NCBI GenBank assembly: GCA_030142905.1
Contig: JASJOG010000003.1
Location: 2,664,001 to 2,728,000 of the forward strand
Source of the DNA: Heliopora coerulea
Lineage: Eukaryota; Cnidaria; Anthozoa; Scleralcyonacea; Helioporidae
Direction of reading: 5' to 3'
Length of the DNA: 64,000 nucleotides
How positions within the stretch are numbered: position 1 is the first letter of the stretch; every line of letters starts with the position of its first letter. This document shows positions 32,707 through 43,684 of this stretch, in pieces. The notes below the pieces were generated by a model that saw only the letters and a list, made by a program, of their open reading frames with translations, had not been told where the DNA came from and did no database searches. The position numbers and the translations under genes were made by a program.

Positions 32707-32732
32707 ATTTGGATTCCCGAATTGAAAGAAAG
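32707..32732 (+). CDS. OTUD4: OTUD4 microexon, 26 bases
   Basis: It lies between acceptor GTTTCACTTTTAG and donor GTAAAC. It enters in phase 0 and leaves two bases over, exactly what the exon at 35276 requires. It reads IWIPELKE(R), which joins ..FEKACK to KVVPFSFLKP, as in the P-L-EELG-K stretch of the vertebrate protein. Short, so less certain than its neighbours. Confidence 0.65.
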
Positions 32733-33460
32733 GTAAACATGAAGTCAGTTGTAATTTGGGCCGTAATATGGGTCATTCACTCTAAGTCAATCAGAAGCGT
32801 TTTCTTCTTTTCTGATTAACGGGATTGGTTGGGAAGCTTCCCCTGAAAACGCGTTTGCTTTTCTCCTAGTCCAAGGAAGTAAAAAGAAATAAAAAAAATA
32901 GGAACGTAACTCACGGATAGAAATCCAACCAAGTGTCAGCAACAGATCCTTATGTTTCCGTTCCAATGTATCCTTTCAATCATTGCGGGATAAAAATTCT
33001 AAATTATCAACAGTGCCTGTGAAAAGCATTGTTTGGCTAAGGGGAGTAATTTGTCAAATGTCGTATTTTTTTTGTGCTCAATTATTACAGCTTGAATTTA
33101 GTACTATTCGGTGATGCTTCATAATATTTAAGATACTCGTGTTGTTATCTGGAAGGATGCGGTTTATTTGGGGGAAAAAAGGTAAATGGGCAAAATAATT
33201 GTTTGCAAATAATGATAACGGTATTGGTAGCTGGGTTGTAGCAACCTCAGTATGTTTGCAACCCGTCTGACCATGCCATGGAGAAATAGTTAAATTATAA
33301 AATCGAAATATATAGATGGTGTGGAGATTGTGAAGACCAGTACGCCAAAATAGAATGTAAAGTATTGAGAAAGTGAAACGTCCGAAAACTTTCTCTCATT
33401 CAAGGCTAGGTTCTGTTCTTGAAAAATGTGTATGTTGTCATTAACGTTATCATTAATGCT

Positions 33461-33476
33461 ATTTGTTGTTGTTGTT

Positions 33477-33507
<31 letters not shown>

Positions 33508-33512
33508 TTGCT
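33461..33512. repeat. TTG/TCG trinucleotide microsatellite
   Basis: (TTG)n followed by (TCG TTG)n. The poly-Val frame across it is not a gene. Confidence 0.9.
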
Positions 33513-33706
33513 CTTTTTTGCTGTTATTGTTATGAGTTCCTCACTAATGGCTTGTTTCGGTCAGTTTTGGCTTCTGTTTTGACTACTATAAGTCCAAAAT
33601 TGTTGCAATTCCGTGCTTGCGATAAAGAGGCAAAACGTGGTCCGGTGAAGAAACTCAAAGAAGTGAGCGCTAATTTTTGATTTAGTACGAACGGGGGACT
33701 TGCCTA

Positions 33707-34112
33707 CAGGGCCATAGCGAGGGAAGGTTTTGGGAGTTGCTTCACCCCCCCAACTTTTTGAAATTGCGATATTCGAAAAATAACTTATCCATTCGGAAAG
33801 CAACGGCTACGTAGAATCAACACTATTTAAATGAAGTGAACCATGGAAATTCTATTAAATTGACAAATTGTATAGAAGTTCGTAAACACAGAGATAACAA
33901 AAGCCTATATATGCGAGTTTTTTTACTTATATTATACCTTTGCCCATAACGAATATACTTTTATTTTGATTTCTCATCTGGATTTTAAACAGGCTTCCTC
34001 GGTGCTTCAGCTTCCCACTTGATTTGAATCGGAAAGATTCGGACAAAAATCTTTGTCATTCGGAAATTTTCGTTCGGCACCCTCCAACTTTGACATGCTC
34101 GCTACGGCTCTG
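33707..34112. mobile_element. hAT-type MITE, 406 bp
   Basis: The ends are CAGGGCCATAGCGAGG and GCTCGCTACGGCTCTG. A perfect 8-bp duplication, CTTGCCTA, lies at 33699-33706 and 34113-34120. No coding capacity. Confidence 0.85.
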
Positions 34113-34120
34113 CTTGCCTA

Positions 34121-35275
34121 GGACTCATACCACTCCGAGATCGATCTTCGAGGTGAACGGCCATTTTAAGAGTCTTTCACACTGATGAATTAGATTGGTC
34201 CAATGAAAATACATGCTTTGAGCATGTTGATAGCTTCAAAACTGCTTGATCAAAGGTCGGTGTAATTTAGTGCACCTAGACAAGGTAGCTTCAGTCAGTT
34301 CGAAATCGATCGAAATTGAAAGTCGCCCACTTCAAATTTGAACACAAACTGAACAAAGGACAACTTCGTTGCGTACTAGTGCTTCTGATTCTGAAAACTT
34401 TACCGTTGTTCAATCCTTCCTTTAATCACTCATCCATGAGTAATTCGACAATTAGAAGCAATGACTGTATGTCTGTATTTATAGCGGACTGGGGAAACAG
34501 TCTGAAGATGAAACTCTATCACTTATCAACATGGGACACTCAGGGTGCCAGACTTAGAAAAATTGTCTGTCAGCGAACAAGGTCCATAGATAACTAAGTG
34601 GCTTGGTTTGTCGAGAACGTGAAAAGTTTCAGAAGCGACAGTATGGGATCAGTTAATAGGCACGAAAGTATTCAGTTACCGCCTAGCTCGCTCGCTCGTT
34701 CTGCTGGAGTCTATAAAACGCCATGGGTAACTAGGATTTCTGTAAGAGGGGACCAAAATATTGAAAAGTTTCCCGGCCGAAAAAATACAAGAAAGATACA
34801 TTTTGTTCTAGAAAATGTGCTATTTTGTCGGGAGAAAGAATATTTACGGGCATGAGCAGGGGAAGAGAAATACTGCCATTGCGCAACGTCGGGGGAGTCG
34901 GGGAGGGCGGTCGCCCCCCAATTCTGGGGGGAAGTGTGAGGGATTTTTTGGATGTCAACTGTCAGCTTTAATGTCCTGAGCTGCCCAGAAGTTACTTCTA
35001 CTCTTTTTGCCGCTTTAGACGTCGCATGTTGTCACTATAAATAAACACATACTTAACATAGTTTACTATACGTGTCGTTAGTGTTCGGGGCAGGGCGTTC
35101 TGAACCACAACTGACCTCCCTTTCTAAATTTCTGCTTGCGCCCTTGGATCGACTCGACTTTTTTCGCTCTGGTATACGTGAGTTCAGAATTGTCACGTGT
35201 ATGCGACTTCATCCCTAACGTGATAACACATTTTCCTGTTATTTATCATCTTACGCCACTCGTTATTTGTTATAG
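34121..35275. other. OTUD4 intron, no gene seen
   Basis: A G-rich then C-rich segment near 34885-34930 may be the end of another decayed MITE. Two moderate plus-strand frames (34316-34597 and 34598-34855) have no motifs and no fitting splice sites. Confidence 0.35.
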
Positions 35276-35388
35276 GAAAGTGGTGCCGTTCTCTTTTCTT
35301 AAACCAAACGAACCTGGTGGTAATTCCAGCTACCGTGATCTCACAGGTTACCACAGGAAAACATGGAACTCTGGAGACGCTGGATCAC
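35276..35388 (+). CDS. OTUD4: OTUD4 exon: VVPFSFLKPNEPGG
   Basis: Acceptor GTTATTTGTTATAG, donor GTAAGG. It reads KVVPFSFLKPNEPGGNSSYR and DLTGYHRKTWNSGDAGS. KVVPF--LKP closes the Tudor-like module; the rest begins the low-complexity linker. It enters with two bases from the microexon and leaves phase 1. Confidence 0.85.
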
Positions 35389-37525
35389 GTAAGGAAAAAT
35401 ACTAACGAACGCATGAGTCAATTATCAGAACCTACGATTATTAGTGCAAGACTTAGGTTCTTCCTGGAATGGAAAATTTCGAAAAAAACTAGTGCACCTC
35501 GTTGATCTAAATACAGACTGCGTGCATACAAGTGTTTGTAGTGTAGACGGGATTTGTAATCATCAAAACCAGATATTGTTGTCCTAAATCTCCATGCTGC
35601 GCTTTTCGAAATCGACTTTCCATTTGATGACTGGAGATGGTACGGTTCGTTTTTCCGTGGAGTTCACAGTTCAAGCCAGCACCTATGCGATAGTAATGAA
35701 ATAACTGTTTAAAAACTGAAAGGAAAACTCGCATTATTGGCATTTTAATGATTCGTATACGGTAGTTTTTCATCTCGTAAACAATTTTACGCTATTGCAG
35801 TCACCAATTTAACATTATTCGCTTAAAACCACTAAAAGTGTTTTGCGTTCTCAGTATTTCATAATGACGTGGAAATGCTCTCAAGGCTCAGACATGTGGT
35901 GCAATACTGCATATAATATTGCGTGAAATGCTGAGTAGATTACATGACGGGAATATTTCAAAATACCAAAACTTGAGGGAAAACAAAAGATCTTGTGAAG
36001 TTATAGATTAATGAAATCCTTGCCCTAAACGTATCCCGACGGTGTTTTTTTTAATGCTTACCCTAACCCTGGTTCTAATGTCGCCCGTTGATTTGAAACC
36101 TCATCCTTGTCACTTCAAAGACAGCAAAGAAGCATGAATTGAGAACAGGTGATAGATTGCGTACGGTGTCCGTACTGTGAGAGGAACAGAACAAGAGACA
36201 ACTATGAAAGCTGGCAGGCTTGGAAGAACCAGGCGTTTCAAGTGTATAACCATTAACTGGAACCAATTAAATAACAAGGGACGATACTCTATAGTCTTGC
36301 TCGAGTATCATTCTCCCAGGTAACTTTAAGATATGGACGAAAATCATCGAAAAGTTGATGAATTACTGAATTAAGTTCTTAAGTTGAATTTTAAAAACTT
36401 CCATCAACGGTGTCATTCAAGTCGACGATCTGCTAACCACTGCTTGAAAGCTCATTTTAAACCACTTAAAGGATGCCTGTGTTATATTTTTGCCCAGCGT
36501 TCAAACTCCTTAGTCCCGGAAGGCCAGTTGTTTCTGCAATTGCCCTACCGAGCTTAATTCCAGTTTCATAGACAACATGATGTTTTCTTTGACTAAGAAA
36601 TTGCCATCTTACATCAAAGACACTAACTATACTGTACACATTTTTCATCGCATATGTTTCAGTGGTCATAAGTAATTCATCCTTTTTGTTATGTCCAAAA
36701 GCAGCCCTTGAAGGATACACTAGTACCCTCCTTGATTCCTATGGTAGATTCATAGATGACTGTTGAGGTACAGCGTCTTGTTCACGTGAGGAACTTCAAT
36801 AATTCATCAACTTTACTACCTTCAGACATTTTTTACTTCGTTCAGAACTGCGTACGTAGCACTCCATTTTTTTATTTTTCTATCTACTGCGGTCTAGTTC
36901 AATAGTTTGCACGGCGTCATTCAAGTATCCTACTGTACTTTTGGTGTCAATCTAAATTAACGTTCCTCAGGAGAAAGACTGCTTTTGTTGGGTTTGTACA
37001 TGAACATTTTCAGCAGACTCGAAGCTCAGTTGAAACGGTTTAGGTAGTCCTTCAGCTGCACCGGCATTACAGTAAGAGTACTAAGCTCGAGTGAGGCCAA
37101 ATTGCTGATGTAGAAATGTGACCTGACTGTCCTTTGTAACCGGAATTTTAACACAAGGCCTTTCGCTAAACGTGGTAACACTTTAGATCACTGATGGGAT
37201 ATCCGGCCGGAACAGTCCTCAGTCCCAACAGCTCGCTAATCTAAAGCTTTGGCACGTTCAACCAGAGACTTTGGGTTCAATTTCGATCGGAGCAGTTAGA
37301 TTATTTTTATACAACAGCAATTTAGCTTTCTATGAACCTTCTTATATTTTGAAACAGTTCTATCAAAAAGTGGTTCAAACAGGATTCTACTGGCAAACTT
37401 AAGCAATTTCAGTGCAGAACACTGCTGGCTGAAATGGTCGATCTCAATTGAGAACGAAATTTGAGTACTTTCAGAAATAGATTTATTTTTCTGCTACTGA
37501 AGAAGTGATTTTCCTGCTTCTGTAG
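35389..37525. other. OTUD4 intron, nothing recognised
   Basis: No coding signal, terminal repeats or tandem arrays were recognised over about 2.1 kb. Confidence 0.4.
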
Positions 37526-37581
37526 TTGGGGATGATGATCCGAAGACTGGTAGGAGAAGGAAACAGAATAGAAGGGGGAAG
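37526..37581 (+). CDS. OTUD4: OTUD4 exon: basic linker, part 1
   Basis: It reads (L)GDDDPKTGRRRKQNRRGK between acceptor CTTCTGTAG and donor GTAAAA. It completes the Leu codon left by the previous exon and ends in phase 0. It is Arg/Lys-rich, in keeping with the RNA-binding low-complexity linker of OTUD4. Confidence 0.82.
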
Positions 37582-37655
37582 GTAAAATAAATTTATTAAC
37601 TTCTATAGTATTTTAAAGTGAACAAAAATATTTAGATTGTAACTTCTTATTGCAG

Positions 37656-37700
37656 GGAAACGTCAATGAAAACGTTGAGAGAAACTATCAGGACGGACAG
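37656..37700 (+). CDS. OTUD4: OTUD4 exon: GNVNENVERNYQDGQ
   Basis: 15 codons between acceptor CTTATTGCAG and donor GTAAAA, phase 0 on both sides. Asn-rich linker. It could be skipped without breaking the frame. Confidence 0.78.
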
Positions 37701-38089
37701 GTAAAAATATTCGAATGTTTTTGATTTTTACGTGGTGGCTCGGGTTTATTATGTCTTTAATTCGATGCCCTGGAGAGTTGTGTCGATAGATCGGCCCTCA
37801 AAATTCAAACCTCTTTTCAGTTGAAATGCTTGCCTCCTAAAACGTATTTCTTGAAGCACTAAATTTGAAAATTTAGAATATGTTGACGACAAGCTATAAC
37901 GTCGTCTATAGTTTGCTTTGTTCATCGTAATCCACAAAAATCTTACTCGTTTGTACCAGGTCTATCATTGAAACACTGGATTTTCTAGTTCGGAATATAT
38001 TTAGCGAAATGGACGTCTACTGCCTGAGTTAACCTGACTTAAGGTAGATGAACGATCTTCAAGCTCGACACTCAGAAAATGATTTCTGA

Positions 38090-38161
38090 GCCCCAGACGG
38101 GGATCGAACCCGCAACCTTCTGATGACCGGTTAGACGTTCTAACCATTGAGTTACCGAGAC
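38090..38161 (-). tRNA. tRNA-Thr(GGT)-like head, inverted copy
   Basis: 72 bases fold as a cloverleaf: D-arm-like ACTC..GAAC, anticodon loop CCGGTCA giving GGT (Thr), T-arm GCGGGTTCGATCCCCGT, and an acceptor stem with several G-U pairs. The intact B box could still recruit RNA polymerase III. The repeat context favours a tRNA-derived SINE over a working tRNA gene. Confidence 0.5.
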
Positions 38162-38268
38162 TCAGATGGTGAGCTAAGGTGCAAATTCGATATATATGCG
38201 CGACCTAAGCGGAAGCCACTATATATTAATAATGATTGAAGCAATTTGCACCTTAGCTCACCATCTGA

Positions 38269-38340
38269 GTCTCAGTAGCTCAATGGTTAGAGCGTCCAAC
38301 CGGTCATCAGAAGGTTGCGCGATCGATCCCCGTCTGGGGC
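38269..38340 (+). tRNA. tRNA-Thr(GGT)-like head, degraded
   Basis: Same fold and anticodon as the neighbouring copies, but the T-arm reads GCGCGATCGATCCCCGT, which spoils the B box. Probably inactive. Confidence 0.4.
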
Positions 38341-38508
38341 TCAGAAATCATTTTCTGAGTATCGAGCTTGAAGATCGTTCATCTACCTTAATATATCCAA
38401 GCTCTCACGTTTCTCAAACATCAAACTGCTTCAATCATTATTAATATATAGTGGCTTCCGCTTAGGTCGCACATATATATCGAATTTGCACCTTAGCTCA
38501 CCATCTAA

Positions 38509-38580
38509 GTCTCGGTAGCTCAATGGTTAGAGCGTCTAACCGGTCATCAGAAGGTTGCGGGTTCGATCCCCGTCTGGGGC
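38509..38580 (+). tRNA. tRNA-Thr(GGT)-like head, best copy
   Basis: It has the A box TAGCTCAATGGTTAGAGC, anticodon loop CCGGTCA (GGT) and B box GGTTCGATCCC. The 7-bp acceptor GTCTCGG/CTGGGGC pairs only with three G-U wobbles and the anticodon stem has one mismatch, so a tRNA-derived SINE is more likely than a true tRNA-Thr. Confidence 0.5.
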
Positions 38581-39000
38581 TCAGAAATCATTTTCTGAGT
38601 ATCGAGCTTGAAGATCGTTCATCTACCTTAATATATCCAAGCTCTCTCGTTTCTCAAACATCAAACGGCTTAACCTGACTTGCTGTGAATAAGAATTGTA
38701 GTCTTATAAAAGTTCTCATACAGTGCAATGAGCTGTAATTAAAGTGCTTATATGTTTAAAGTAATTTTGGGTTTGCTTGAAAGGGCGCAGATAATAAGGA
38801 ACAGGAAAATTGACTTTCTTTCTTGAGTGATATAGTTTTTGGCACTACGAAAGAGCTATGTGTATCTGTGCTGTGAGGTAGATGATGATTTCAAATCAGT
38901 TAATGACATTTTGACCAATTTAAGTCGAGGTACGTCTTCGAAACCACTTGAAACTGCTTTCAATGTATAATTATGAAGAAATACCCGATTTTAGATTTTT

Positions 39001-39007
39001 ATTATTT

Positions 39008-39046
<39 letters not shown>

Positions 39047-39052
39047 TTTTTT
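39001..39052. repeat. ATTT tetranucleotide microsatellite
   Basis: About twelve ATTT units end 34 bases before an OTUD4 acceptor site. Confidence 0.9.
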
Positions 39053-39085
39053 GTGATCATGATTTTGGAAACAATTTGACAATAG

Positions 39086-39205
39086 GAAGAACAGCCCGTG
39101 CGGCAACGAAGCGAAAAAAACAGGCGTCGCCGGAATGGAAGTGCAAGAAATAGAGACGAAAAAAAGGAATCGAAAAGCTCAGGAGGCGGTGAGAACGCTC
39201 CTCAG
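39086..39205 (+). CDS. OTUD4: OTUD4 exon: basic linker, part 2
   Basis: 40 codons (EEQPVRQRSEKNRRRRNGSA RNRDEKKESK SSGGGENAPQ) between acceptor TTGACAATAG and donor GTTTGT, phase 0 on both sides. It is Arg-rich with an RRRR block, then a Gly/Ser stretch. It is a likely RNA-binding or nuclear-signal region; that role is inferred from composition only. Confidence 0.8.
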
Positions 39206-39624
39206 GTTTGTAATAGTCAGTTATGAACTTGTAGTAGGTAAGCAAAACACGTAACAACAAAATACCACACATGTAATTTGCATTATTAACTTACTTCGAT
39301 GAAGTTCTAAGTCAAACAAAAAATACGAAAGCTAAATTTAATTTGTCATTTGGACTGAAATTTATTTTATGGAGATATTTAGAGTAAAAAAGAAAAACTC
39401 AGAAAACCTACAGCAAATGAACCAAATAAGTCCTTACTATACAGTTCTTGAAATTGAGCCGAGAAGCCTTTCTCGCAAATGAATCAAAAACTGAGAAATT
39501 AAAAGTATTAAAGTACGTGAAAAAGAGAGAGTGACTATTTACGAGCTATGGAATAGGGTATTGGATGAGGGAAAACAAAGTAATTTAGTAAGGCTAATAT
39601 AAGTTCCAGTTTTTCACTAGCTCC

Positions 39625-40046
39625 CTAGCTGGAACCTTCATTCCCGTCTAACCGTAAGGGCCGCGAAGAAACCGGTGAGGTATGCTGAGTTATTGCCCTC
39701 CATAGTTTCGCTAAAAATGAAAACATTTATTCCCGGGGTCTGCGACAGTCGGCAGCACACTTCGGCACCATAAAAGATAAATTTAGTTTCAAATTTTCCG
39801 GCAGATACGGCCCCGCCGGCAAAGGCAAATTTTAATGCTAAAGCATGCCGGAGAATGCTGCGCCTACCATCATTGTTCCTCGCGAACCACATGACCATGG
39901 CCGTCCAATCGTAATTGAACAAAAATGGAGTGTTTACCCAATTAGGCTAACTGTCATTGGCCGCCGGTGGCGCTGTGAGTGGAAGCACTTTGTGTGTGAC
40001 GCTGGGAATGTGGCAGAGGACACAACGCAGATGGAAACCAGGGCAT
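39625..40046. mobile_element. Possible decayed Harbinger fragment
   Basis: CTAACCGTAAGGGCCGCGAA near 39648 resembles the subterminal TAACCGTAACAGCCG of the element at 6864. GATGGAAACCAGG near 40030 resembles the opposite end. The interior is GC-rich like that element. No target duplication was found. Confidence 0.3.
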
Positions 40047-40235
40047 ATATACTTGGGGGGTGTGGCTTGATAGGTCTCAGTAAATTTTTGGGGGGATACC
40101 ATCTTAGACAAATTAGGAGACACGTCTGAAATAGTAAAGCGCGTCATCTTGCTCCCTTGGAATTGTGGAAATGTCTAACCTTGTGTAAGATTTAAGATTT
40201 CTGGTCTATAGATAACGAAATTTTTTCTGTTATAG

Positions 40236-40316
40236 GGACAAGGTTTTTTTGAAACGACCGGGAACACCTCTTCTGCCTTTCCTGCTCTTCCAGCAAATTC
40301 TGCTCAATCTGAAACG
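40236..40316 (+). CDS. OTUD4: OTUD4 exon: FPALP motif
   Basis: It reads GQGFFETTGNTSSAFPALPA NSAQSET, phase 0 on both sides, acceptor TTTTTTCTGTTATAG, donor GTTAGT. AFPALxxxSxxQS is also present in vertebrate OTUD4 after its linker, which anchors this exon to the gene. Confidence 0.87.
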
Positions 40317-41698
40317 GTTAGTTTGTATGCCTGTGATTACGACTATATGATAGCATCATCTGGCTTCCGTGGTGCTAGATTGTTTCGAACTATGGTTTTG
40401 GCCCGGGCATCAACTGTAGGATTGGTACAGACATATGGCAACATATTCTGCAAAAGATATTGCTTTATCGCATCCGTTCTTACAGATCGAAACCCTTCGG
40501 CGGAGAACATACATGTATACGAATTCTTTAGTTTTTTTGGTTTGTCAAGTGCGGTATCATTTTGATGTGTTCGTTTCCTTTTAAGATTTTCTAGTCCATA
40601 ACTTTTTTTTCCAATCCAATTTATTCTATCGCCCCTCATTCTTTTTTTTCTGAATTCGTCCAGATCTTCTTTGCTGTAAATGTTTTCTTGCTAAACAAGT
40701 ATTAACTATCTTTTTCCACTTTCTCTGTGCGTATTTTCTTCCAAGACGTAGTCTCCAGTAGTTATCAGTCCTCCTGCTCCTTTTTTTGGAGGGAATATCC
40801 TATCCAGATTCCTTCGTGGTGTAATGATCAGTATGTGGTCATCAGTTTTCTTGTTTTCCTGTCGATTTGGCTGATTTACCTTTTTGATTAGTGTAGGCTT
40901 CCTGCCCAGTAGCTAACGATGGTAACTCCCCAAGTGTCCATAATTGTTATTGTATTTCCTCCATTCAACTTTGATTTCATTCTTTTAAAAAGACGTTGAA
41001 AATGTCTGTGTCTAACAATCGTCTTCTCGCAGGGAGCTAACGATGGGTACTACTAAAGTGTCTTTACTGTTTTGTTTTCCTTCGTTCAGTTTGATGTCAA
41101 TGCCTTGTAAAGCCTTCAAATCATCATCATACCTTCATTCAGCCAATTATCCCCTACTAGTTTATCATGGTATGAGCATGATTCCTCCTTAACTCCTTCT
41201 CACCTGGATAAGAGTTGTATTATTTTACTCTGGCTAACACCGTATTGTTTTACCTTGGCTAACGCCAGACAATTTTATTCAAGCGGAGAGCCCTCGTATC
41301 CGAGTTCATGTACAAGATTAAGGTCAACTTTAAGCATTCGTAGAAATGTTATTGATGTTGTTTTTGTTGTTATTTTATCTCCCGTAACGACACCTATTGT
41401 ATCAGTTGCCCCACCTAACGAAGGCATGTTAAATACTCTAGAGAGGTAAAATTATCTACATGTAGAACCTGCGTATCTGTAGATAACAATTTCGGATAAT
41501 TAGTTCGACAAAAGTCTTTCTGAAGCTTACAGTGCAAATTGTGGTCACGAAGTACAATACAAAAAAGCCAATGGTTATAAAACAATCAAATTGGAGTGCT
41601 ATAGTGGCAGGAAATGTAATGACCTAAAAGGACTGCGAGCACATGGAAGATCCAGCCATATAAATTAGCTTTTTGAATAGAATACTTTATTTGCCTAG
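40317..41698. other. Start of the OTUD4 TE-rich intron region
   Basis: T-rich, with no gene seen. Near 41225-41280 two copies of a TTTTACTCTGGCTAACG-like word occur, also present near 18405; a small dispersed repeat is likely. Confidence 0.35.
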
Positions 41699-41758
41699 GA
41701 AGACGTCGAACACGGTGAAACGTCCGATTATAATGATCCAATTACCATGAATATAATG
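41699..41758 (+). CDS. OTUD4: OTUD4 exon candidate, uncertain
   Basis: After acceptor TTTGCCTAG, 20 codons (EDVEHGETSDYNDPITMNIM) keep phase 0 and look like the neighbouring polar linker. The donor would be GTCGAC, which is poor. A better-looking GTAAGG seven bases later would break the frame. Included only because the residues look coding. Confidence 0.3.
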
Positions 41759-42158
41759 GTCGACCGTAAGGATTGTGATACCTAGTGTTAAACTCGTTAA
41801 AATGTATCAAGGCTAACTATTATTTTAAGTAAATATTGATCTGAAATAATGAAATTACATTGAGATTGATTTTGAAATATGTATGCTGTAGTATACAGTC
41901 TACAGATAACATTTAACAGTCATGCTGTCCGCGTAATCATGATGACAAACATATTAGTTTACTGGAATTTCATGGAAAATACAATCATGTGTCGCGTCGT
42001 CAACTTAAAAATCTCCTAAGGGTTTTAAAAAGCTTGCTGTAGGACGCGTTGTCTAGTGAAAGTCCATGTGTAAGTAAACTTCTATTCTTAAAATGTACCA
42101 ACTAAACTTATCGCTTTGTCACCGCAGATTTACGTGATGACATCTAAAAAGAAATTGA

Positions 42159-42335
42159 AAGTATTGGTCACAAATCTTCGAGGACGAAAATGAATTACTT
42201 ACAGAATTTGACGAGAAAACCCGTTATGACTTTTTCCGGACACACTTAAGACCAAAGTATTTTCTCAGAAACTTTGAAATATCGTCAGGAATGAAACGAG
42301 GAATTAGTTCATACCTGGCTCCCAAGGTACTCTGA
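42159..42335 (+). pseudogene. Unassigned coding-like fragment
   Basis: An open frame without an early ATG reads FEDENELLTEFDEKTRYDFF then RTHLRPKYFLRNFEISSGMK and SSYLAPK. Its composition is very protein-like, with alternating charged and aromatic residues, but I do not recognise the family. Its phase does not fit the OTUD4 exons on either side. It is probably an exon relic from a mobile element or another gene. Confidence 0.35.
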
Positions 42336-42466
42336 AATCTCAAAGATTATTATTAAAGGTTATTTCAAAGAAGAATATCCAGCTCCACCCTGTCCATTCG
42401 GCTGTGTTTGCCTATTAGCTTTCAAATGTAGTATAATAGTTTGATGTGCTCCTCTCTGGGTTACAG

Positions 42467-42502
42467 AGCACTATTGGGAATGAAAATGCGAATCGAGAAT
42501 TA
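42467..42502 (+). CDS. OTUD4: OTUD4 microexon STIGNENANREL
   Basis: 12 codons between a strong acceptor (CTCTCTGGGTTACAG) and a perfect donor (GTAAGT), phase 0 on both sides as both neighbours need. No homology can be claimed for so short a stretch of linker; the splice signals carry the call. Confidence 0.6.
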
Positions 42503-43224
42503 GTAAGTACACCTCAAGAGTGATTTATATATTATATTAAAAAGGACGACCCTAAAGATTCGTGAAACTTCACATCTATAACTCTTTGACCTGTGTTTGG
42601 CAAAGTATAAACGATTGTTATATGAAATTACATATATTCCTTCATGGGGTATAAAAATTGTATGAAGACCAAAATTCAGAAAATGTATGGTCGCGTTTTT
42701 ATTCATCACCACATTCCGGGATAAATTAAACAGTTGGTTCTATGTCGTCAGCAAAATTACAGTGTTTCGAATGAAACTAAGTACACATATCACTTAGTAA
42801 GATTTTAACAAAATCCTCTGGTAATGATTTGTCTCTCGTTTATCCATTACCTGACAACCCTCAGTCTGGATTTTGATACAGATAAAACAATGGTTCGACT
42901 TTCATCTGGTGGCTGATTTATCGCATTTAATCCTTTACGTGGCCATTTTCCTGGAGGTCTCCACTTGCCAATAAAATCATCTGGATTTTTGTATAATAAG
43001 TTGCAGAATTGCAATAGTGCTACGTAAAGGGTTAAAGCTATCTGTCAGCAAGTTTGACTTGGGTTTTGCCAGCTATTGTCTGACATACATAAATATTGAG
43101 AACTATATAAAGGAAATGGTTTGAACCCGGGAGAATCGGTACATGTTGGTGATGGTAGATCGTCCATGTTAGTATAGCCTTGAGAAAGACTGTTGGTGAC
43201 ATATATTGGTGAAAGACTGCCAGG

Positions 43225-43530
43225 CGACATACATTGGTGAAACTGGCAGAAACTTGAACATTAGACTAACTGAGCGCAAACGAGCAACCAAGAACGGCGA
43301 TAAACTAACCACATCGCCGAACTTCACCGACAAACCAAACACAACATTGACTGGGACTCGGCAGCATGCATAACGTACAGCACAAACTAAAAACAACGAC
43401 TTACATTGGAAGTTGGTTTACCAACTTAGAACCAGAACCACTGAACTGATCACAACAATTACCATCACCTTACCAAAAACTTACTGAACACTTAAAACAA
43501 ACGGCTAGACAATACACCAACTCTAATAAT
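43225..43530 (+). pseudogene. Penelope GIY-YIG endonuclease remnant
   Basis: It begins TYIGETGRNLNIRLTERKRA TKNGD, with the YIG of the GIY-YIG fold and the conserved Arg of GETGR--- R--EH. After frameshifts it continues with IDWDSA, then LESWFTNLEPEPLN, typical of the C-terminal part of these enzymes. It has several frame breaks and is inactive. Confidence 0.65.
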
Positions 43531-43640
43531 GCCAATGATGCACACCCACAAACCGCAAACCTCCCGCGACCACCCACATGCCTCATGTAATGAACCAGTT
43601 ACATAAATAGGCCGACAATTTCTGACTATTCCTCTTTTTC

Positions 43641-43684
43641 GACTCTGAAGATGACCGCCGCTGAGGCCGTCGAAACGTCAGTTA
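43641..43684 (+). ncRNA. Hammerhead-like motif of the Penelope relic
   Basis: Reads CUGAAGA UGACCGCCGCUGAGGCCGUC GAAACGUCAGUU. The GAC/GUC and GGC pairings can form stem II. Its place just after the endonuclease remnant is where Penelope-like elements carry ribozymes. Confidence 0.45.

Larger units (their letters stand above)
38040..38670. repeat. tRNA-Thr-like SINE cluster, one inverted and two direct copies
   Basis: A roughly 240-bp unit containing a tRNA-like head occurs twice in direct order (heads at 38269 and 38509) and once in reverse (head at 38090-38161). The flanking sequences TTGCACCTTAGCTCACCATC and GAGCTTGAAGATCGTTCATC are shared by all three. The inverted copy and the first direct copy form a palindrome around 38220-38245 that includes ATATATTAATAATGATTGAA. 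Confidence 0.8.
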
